NCBI GenBank assembly: GCA_002422085.1
Contig: DISZ01000013.1
Location: forward strand, 1-64,000
Direction: 5' to 3'
DNA from: Rhodobacteraceae bacterium UBA6197
Lineage (GTDB): Bacteria > Pseudomonadota > Alphaproteobacteria > Rhodobacterales > Rhodobacteraceae
Length of the DNA stretch: 64,000 bases
Shown here: positions 60,940 through 64,000 of the stretch, in pieces
How positions within the stretch are numbered: the stretch's first letter is position 1
How the letters are laid out: every line of letters begins with the position of its first letter
Made by a program: the position numbers and the translations under genes
The notes under the pieces: generated by a model
The model's database searches: none
Told to the model about the DNA's origin: nothing
Seen by the model: only the letters and a program-made list of their open reading frames with translations

Positions 60940-61359
60940 ATGAAACTTTCCAGACGTGATGCCCTCGGGCTGGCGCTGGGCGGCGTGGCGCTGACCCTGC
61001 TGCCGCTGCCCGCGATGGCGGCGGGTGCCGAAGAGGCGATCGCCGCCTTTACCGGGGGGGCGGCTGTCGGTGCCGGCGGCATTACCCTGACCGCGCCGGA
61101 AATCGCTGAAAACGGCAACACGGTGCCGGTGTCGGTCGATGCGCCGGGGGCGGTGTCGATCTTGTTGCTGGCTTCGGGCAACCCGACGCCTGCGGTGGCG
61201 ACCTTCAACTTTGGCCCTGCGGCCGGTTCGCAGATGGCCTCGACGCGGATCCGCCTGTCAACCACGCAAGACGTGATGGCGGTGGCGAAAATGGCCGACG
61301 GCAGCTTTGTGCAGGCCGCTTCGACCGTGAAAGTCACCATCGGCGGCTGCGGCGGCTGA
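60940..61359 (+). CDS. soxY: SoxY, substrate-carrier subunit of SoxYZ
   Basis: SoxY carries sulfur intermediates on a C-terminal cysteine. The 139-residue protein has a twin-arginine signal (LSRRDALGLALGGVAL) for folded export with SoxZ, and the conserved swinging-arm end VKVTIGGCGG with C137. The middle is beta-rich (PEIAENGNTVPVSVDAPGAV). GAGAGGAG precedes the ATG. It lies 28 bases after soxX and 23 before soxZ. Length and terminal GGCGG are exactly those of the family. Confidence 0.97.
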   Translation: MKLSRRDALGLALGGVALTLLPLPAMAAGAEEAIAAFTGGAAVGAGGITLTAPEIAENGNTVPVSVDAPGAVSILLLASGNPTPAVATFNFGPAAGSQMASTRIRLSTTQDVMAVAKMADGSFVQAASTVKVTIGGCGG

Positions 61360-61382
61360 GGCAGAGAGCATAGGAGAATATC

Positions 61383-61712
61383 ATGGCAGACAACGTCAAA
61401 CCGCGCGTCAAAGTTCCCTCCAAGGCCTCGGCCGGCGAGGTGGTGACGATCAAGACCCTGATCTCGCATCCGATGGAATCGGGGCAGCGCAAGGGCAAGG
61501 ACGGGAACCTGATCCCGCGCTCGATCATCAACCGTTTCACCTGCGATCTGAACGGAGCGAATGTGATCGACATCACCATCGAGCCGGCGGTTTCCACCAA
61601 CCCCTATTTCGAGTTCGACGCCAAGGTCGACGCCTCGGGTGAGTTCAAGTTCACCTGGTATGACGATGACGGCTCGGTCTACGAGGACGCCAAGTCGATC
61701 GAAGTGGCCTGA
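61383..61712 (+). CDS. soxZ: SoxZ, partner subunit of SoxYZ
   Basis: SoxZ forms the carrier heterodimer with SoxY and has no signal of its own; it is exported with SoxY through Tat. The 109-residue protein shows KPRVKVPSKASAGEVVTIKT, LISHPMESGQRKGKDGNLIP, NRFTCDLNGANVIDITIEPA and FKFTWYDDDGSVYEDAKSIE, all family-typical. GGAGAAT precedes the ATG. The stop is followed by an 80-base leader for soxA. Confidence 0.97.
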   Translation: MADNVKPRVKVPSKASAGEVVTIKTLISHPMESGQRKGKDGNLIPRSIINRFTCDLNGANVIDITIEPAVSTNPYFEFDAKVDASGEFKFTWYDDDGSVYEDAKSIEVA

Positions 61713-61792
61713 TGGCCGCCCGCGTGGGAGCGCGGACTAAGGACAGGCTTTCCGCGTCAGCGCGGGGGGCTTCACTCAGGGAGGATCAAGGA

Positions 61793-62659
61793 ATGAGCTT
61801 GCGCAACAGCCGCAACAAGATCGCCGCCACGGCATTTGCCGCACTGGTTCTGGGCCTGGGCCCGGCGCTGGCCGGGCCGGCGGACGACACGCTGGTGGTG
61901 AACGAAGACGTCACCATCGTCACCAGGGCTCCGGCCGCCGCCCATTTGGACGGCCACCTGAAAGAAGTCTATTCCGGCTGGCTGTTCCGCGAGGACGAGA
62001 CCCGCAAGATGCAAAAGGATGACTTCGACAACCCGAACTTCGTGTTTCTCGAACAAGGCTTGGACGCGTGGAGCGCGGTTGACGGCAGCGAGGGGAAATC
62101 CTGCGCCAATTGCCACGAAGACATCGCTGACAGCATGGCGGGCGTGCGCGCCACGATGCCCAAGGTCAACGCCAAGGGCGATCTGTGGTCGATGGAAGAT
62201 TACATCAACGACTGCCGCACCAACCGCATGGGTGCCGAGGCGTGGAAGTGGAACAGCGCGGACATGAAGAACATGACACTGGCGATTTCGCTGCAATCGC
62301 GCGGCATGCCGGTGAATGTGGCGATCGACGGCCCGGCCCAGGCGTTCTGGGAAAAGGGCAAGGAGATGTATTACACCCGCTTCGGCCAGCTTGAGATGTC
62401 CTGCGCCAATTGTCACGAAGACAACTTTGGCAATTACATCCGCGCCGATCACCTCAGCCAGGGCCAGGTCAACGGCTTTCCGGTCTACCGTCTGAAGGAC
62501 TCGGGCGTGGTTTCGATCCACCAGCGTTTTGTCGGCTGCGTGCGCGATACCCGCGCCGAAACCTTTGCTGCCGGCAGCCAGGAGTTTCGCGAGCTGGAGC
62601 TTTATGTCGCGTCGCGCGGCATGGGTCTGGAAATCGAGGGTGCCGGCGTTCGCCCCTGA
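61793..62659 (+). CDS. soxA: SoxA, dihaem cytochrome c subunit of SoxAX
   Basis: SoxA catalyses, with SoxX, formation of the SoxY-thiosulfonate. The 288-residue protein has a signal peptide (about 1-28), two haem sites C104-A-N-C-H108 and C204-A-N-C-H208, and conserved cysteines C141 (NDCRTNRMG) and C249 (QRFVGCVRDTRAE). In studied SoxAX enzymes the latter is the persulfide-modified haem ligand. This is the dihaem type, as in Rhodovulum and Paracoccus. GGGAGGAT precedes the ATG. A strong intrinsic terminator follows the stop. Confidence 0.97.
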   Translation: MSLRNSRNKIAATAFAALVLGLGPALAGPADDTLVVNEDVTIVTRAPAAAHLDGHLKEVYSGWLFREDETRKMQKDDFDNPNFVFLEQGLDAWSAVDGSEGKSCANCHEDIADSMAGVRATMPKVNAKGDLWSMEDYINDCRTNRMGAEAWKWNSADMKNMTLAISLQSRGMPVNVAIDGPAQAFWEKGKEMYYTRFGQLEMSCANCHEDNFGNYIRADHLSQGQVNGFPVYRLKDSGVVSIHQRFVGCVRDTRAETFAAGSQEFRELELYVASRGMGLEIEGAGVRP

Positions 62660-62670
62660 TCCGATGTGAA

Positions 62671-62697
62671 ACGCGGGGCCCGGCGCCCCGCGTTTTT
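62671..62697 (+). terminator. Intrinsic terminator between soxA and soxB
   Basis: A nine-base stem ACGCGGGGC/GCCCCGCGT with a CCGG loop (62671-62692) continues into TTTT. It stands 11 bases after the soxA stop and should stop or reduce transcription into soxB. Confidence 0.82.
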
Positions 62698-62704
62698 CGT
62701 CCCG

Positions 62705-62731
62705 ACATATTCACGTTATTCTATATAAATC
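62705..62731 (+). promoter_or_regulatory. AT-rich element before soxB: candidate promoter or SoxR half-site
   Basis: ACATAT (62705-62710) and TATATAA (62722-62728) lie in a short AT-rich block directly after the soxA terminator. TATATAA could be a -10 element. ACATAT is the half-site of the soxS-soxV palindrome, but no inverted partner is present. Confidence 0.35.
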
Positions 62732-62824
62732 AATTCGTTAGTCGATCAATGACTGCTGGCATCCCTGTTTGGCGGACCGTAGGGGCCGGCGGGTCGGGGT
62801 ATGCCCAACGAAGGAGACGGAGCA

Positions 62825-64000
62825 ATGATTTCCCGGCGGGAATTTTTACAGGCCAGCGTTGCTGCCTCGGCGATTCTGGGCGGCAGCGGGCTGTCGCGCT
62901 GGTCGCGGGCGATGGCGCAACAGGCGCTGACGCAAGACCAGTTGTTGCAGTTCGATGCGTTCGGCAACGTGACACTGATCCACATCACCGACATTCACGC
63001 GCAGGCCAAGCCGATCTGGTTTCGTGAACCCGAGATCAACCTTGGCGTCGGCGATGCCAAGGGGATGCCGCCGCATGTGGTCGGCAAGGACTTTGTCAAG
63101 ATGTTCAACCTCACGCCCGCCAGCCCGGAAGCCTATGCGCTGACCTATGAGAACTTTGTCGATCTGGGTCGCGCCTACGGCAAGATGGGCGGCATGGATC
63201 GGGTCTCGACCGTGGTCAACGCGATCCGCGCCGAACGGCCCGAGGCATTGTTGCTGGATGGCGGCGACACCTGGCATGGCTCGATGACCGCGTTCCGCAC
63301 CAAGGGGCAGGACATGGTCAATATCATGAACAAGCTGGGGACCGACGCGATGACCTCGCATTGGGAATGGACGCTGGGCCAGGACCGGGTGAAGGAAATC
63401 GTCGAGACGCTGCCGTTCCCGTTCCTTGGCGCCAATATCTATGACGCCGAATGGGATGAGCCGGCGTTCGAGCCCTACAAGATCTTTGAACGCGGCGGCG
63501 TGCGCGTCGGCGTGATCGGGCAGGCCTTCCCCTATATGCCGATCGCCAACCCCGGCTGGATGTTCCCCGACTACAGCTTCGGGATCCGCGAAGAGCGGAT
63601 GCAGGCGATGGTTGATGAGGTCCGCGCCGAGGGCGTCGATCTGGTGGTCTGCCTGTCGCACAACGGCTTTGACGTGGACCGCAAGATGGTCAGCCGGGTG
63701 AAAGGCATCGACGTGATCCTGACCGGCCACACCCATGATGCGCTGCCCGAACCGGTGCTGATCGGCGAAACGATCCTGATCGCCTCGGGGTCGAACGGCA
63801 AGTTCGTCAGCCGCGTCGATCTGGACGTGCGTGACGGCAAGATGATGGGGTTCCGCCACAAGCTGATCCCGATCTTTGCCGATGTGATCGCGCCCGACCC
63901 CGAGATGACCGCCCTGATCGACGCCGACCGCGCGCCCTTCAAGGACGATCTGGAAACCGTCGTCGGCAAGACCGAAAGCCTGCTGTATCGGCGCGGCAAC
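62825..64000 (+). CDS. soxB: SoxB, thiosulfohydrolase (truncated by window end)
   Basis: SoxB is a periplasmic dimanganese hydrolase that releases sulfate from SoxY-bound sulfonate. 392 residues are inside the window; the family is about 560, so the 3' third is missing. It has a twin-arginine signal (SRREFLQASVAASAILGG) and metallophosphatase motifs LIHITDIHAQ (D56, H58), LLDGGDTWHGS, MTSHWEWTLG, VVCLSHNGFD and LTGHTHDALPEP. ATG 62825 has AAGGAG upstream. It is separated from soxA by a terminator and so may be transcribed from its own promoter. It is unrelated to the sarcosine oxidase gene of the same symbol. Confidence 0.96.
   Translation, partial: MISRREFLQASVAASAILGGSGLSRWSRAMAQQALTQDQLLQFDAFGNVTLIHITDIHAQAKPIWFREPEINLGVGDAKGMPPHVVGKDFVKMFNLTPASPEAYALTYENFVDLGRAYGKMGGMDRVSTVVNAIRAERPEALLLDGGDTWHGSMTAFRTKGQDMVNIMNKLGTDAMTSHWEWTLGQDRVKEIVETLPFPFLGANIYDAEWDEPAFEPYKIFERGGVRVGVIGQAFPYMPIANPGWMFPDYSFGIREERMQAMVDEVRAEGVDLVVCLSHNGFDVDRKMVSRVKGIDVILTGHTHDALPEPVLIGETILIASGSNGKFVSRVDLDVRDGKMMGFRHKLIPIFADVIAPDPEMTALIDADRAPFKDDLETVVGKTESLLYRRGN

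Overview
The window is a GC-rich chromosomal segment of an alphaproteobacterium. It is almost certainly a member of Rhodobacterales (Rhodobacteraceae/Paracoccaceae). Support comes from a sulfur-oxidation (sox) cluster, the sarcosine oxidase order B-D-A-G, CcmI, a single-cysteine DksA, paired Hint-domain proteins, DUF1289 and DUF6778-like genes, and strong G/C third-position codon use. It is mostly vertically inherited core genome. No complete mobile element, prophage, CRISPR array or rRNA operon was seen.

Layout. 1-1.5 kb: a partial unknown gene and a decayed IS3-family element, lying beyond the 3' end of a CAU-anticodon tRNA, so this may be the edge of an island. 1.7-6.8 kb: purMN, RNase D, a small lipoprotein, sufE, a RidA protein and tRNA-Gly(CCC). 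6.9-11 kb: a gene-poor stretch, an orphan corrinoid-activation (RamA-like) protein, a clearly decayed CaiB/BaiF CoA-transferase, and a MoxR ATPase lacking its usual VWA partner. 12-20 kb: dksA, an FAD monooxygenase, exonuclease III, erpA, a dGTPase, a lipoprotein and prfC. 20-25 kb: two convergent Hint-domain proteins, an SDR without the catalytic tyrosine, and a lone ABC ATPase. 25-27 kb: DUF1289-ruvX-ccmI, overlapping start-to-stop. 27-32.5 kb: heterotetrameric sarcosine oxidase. 32.6-40 kb: small proteins, Fe/Mn superoxide dismutase, a host-attachment-type protein, rarD, a LOG-family protein, a LysM protein with a collagen-like N-terminus, and an Atm1-type ABC exporter. 40.8-55 kb: two RND efflux systems on opposite strands, flanking yfgM-bamB-der-serS. 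55-57 kb: a duplicated RTX-repeat protein followed by a 46-47 bp minisatellite. 56.9-64 kb: soxT-soxR-soxS divergent from soxV-W-X-Y-Z-A-B; soxB runs off the end.

How the genes work together. The sox block encodes periplasmic thiosulfate oxidation. SoxYZ carries the substrate, SoxAX attaches it, SoxB hydrolyses the sulfone, SoxV/W/S handle thiol redox, SoxT imports or exchanges sulfur species, and SoxR is the ArsR-type repressor. CcmI supports the c-type cytochromes SoxX and SoxA. SufE and ErpA serve Fe-S assembly, and the Atm1-like exporter may connect to it. Sarcosine oxidase feeds one-carbon units to folate, and PurN consumes formyl-folate.

Recurrent structure: a dispersed family of near-identical hairpins with GCCTCCGGCGGGGATATTT arms sits after several genes and probably acts as terminators. 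I found no convincing entirely new system. The most unusual items are the collagen-like LysM protein, the two Hint proteins with different nucleophile positions, the minisatellite beside sox, the shared ACATAT-type motif in the sox intergenic regions, and the cluster of decayed or orphaned genes at 7-11 kb.
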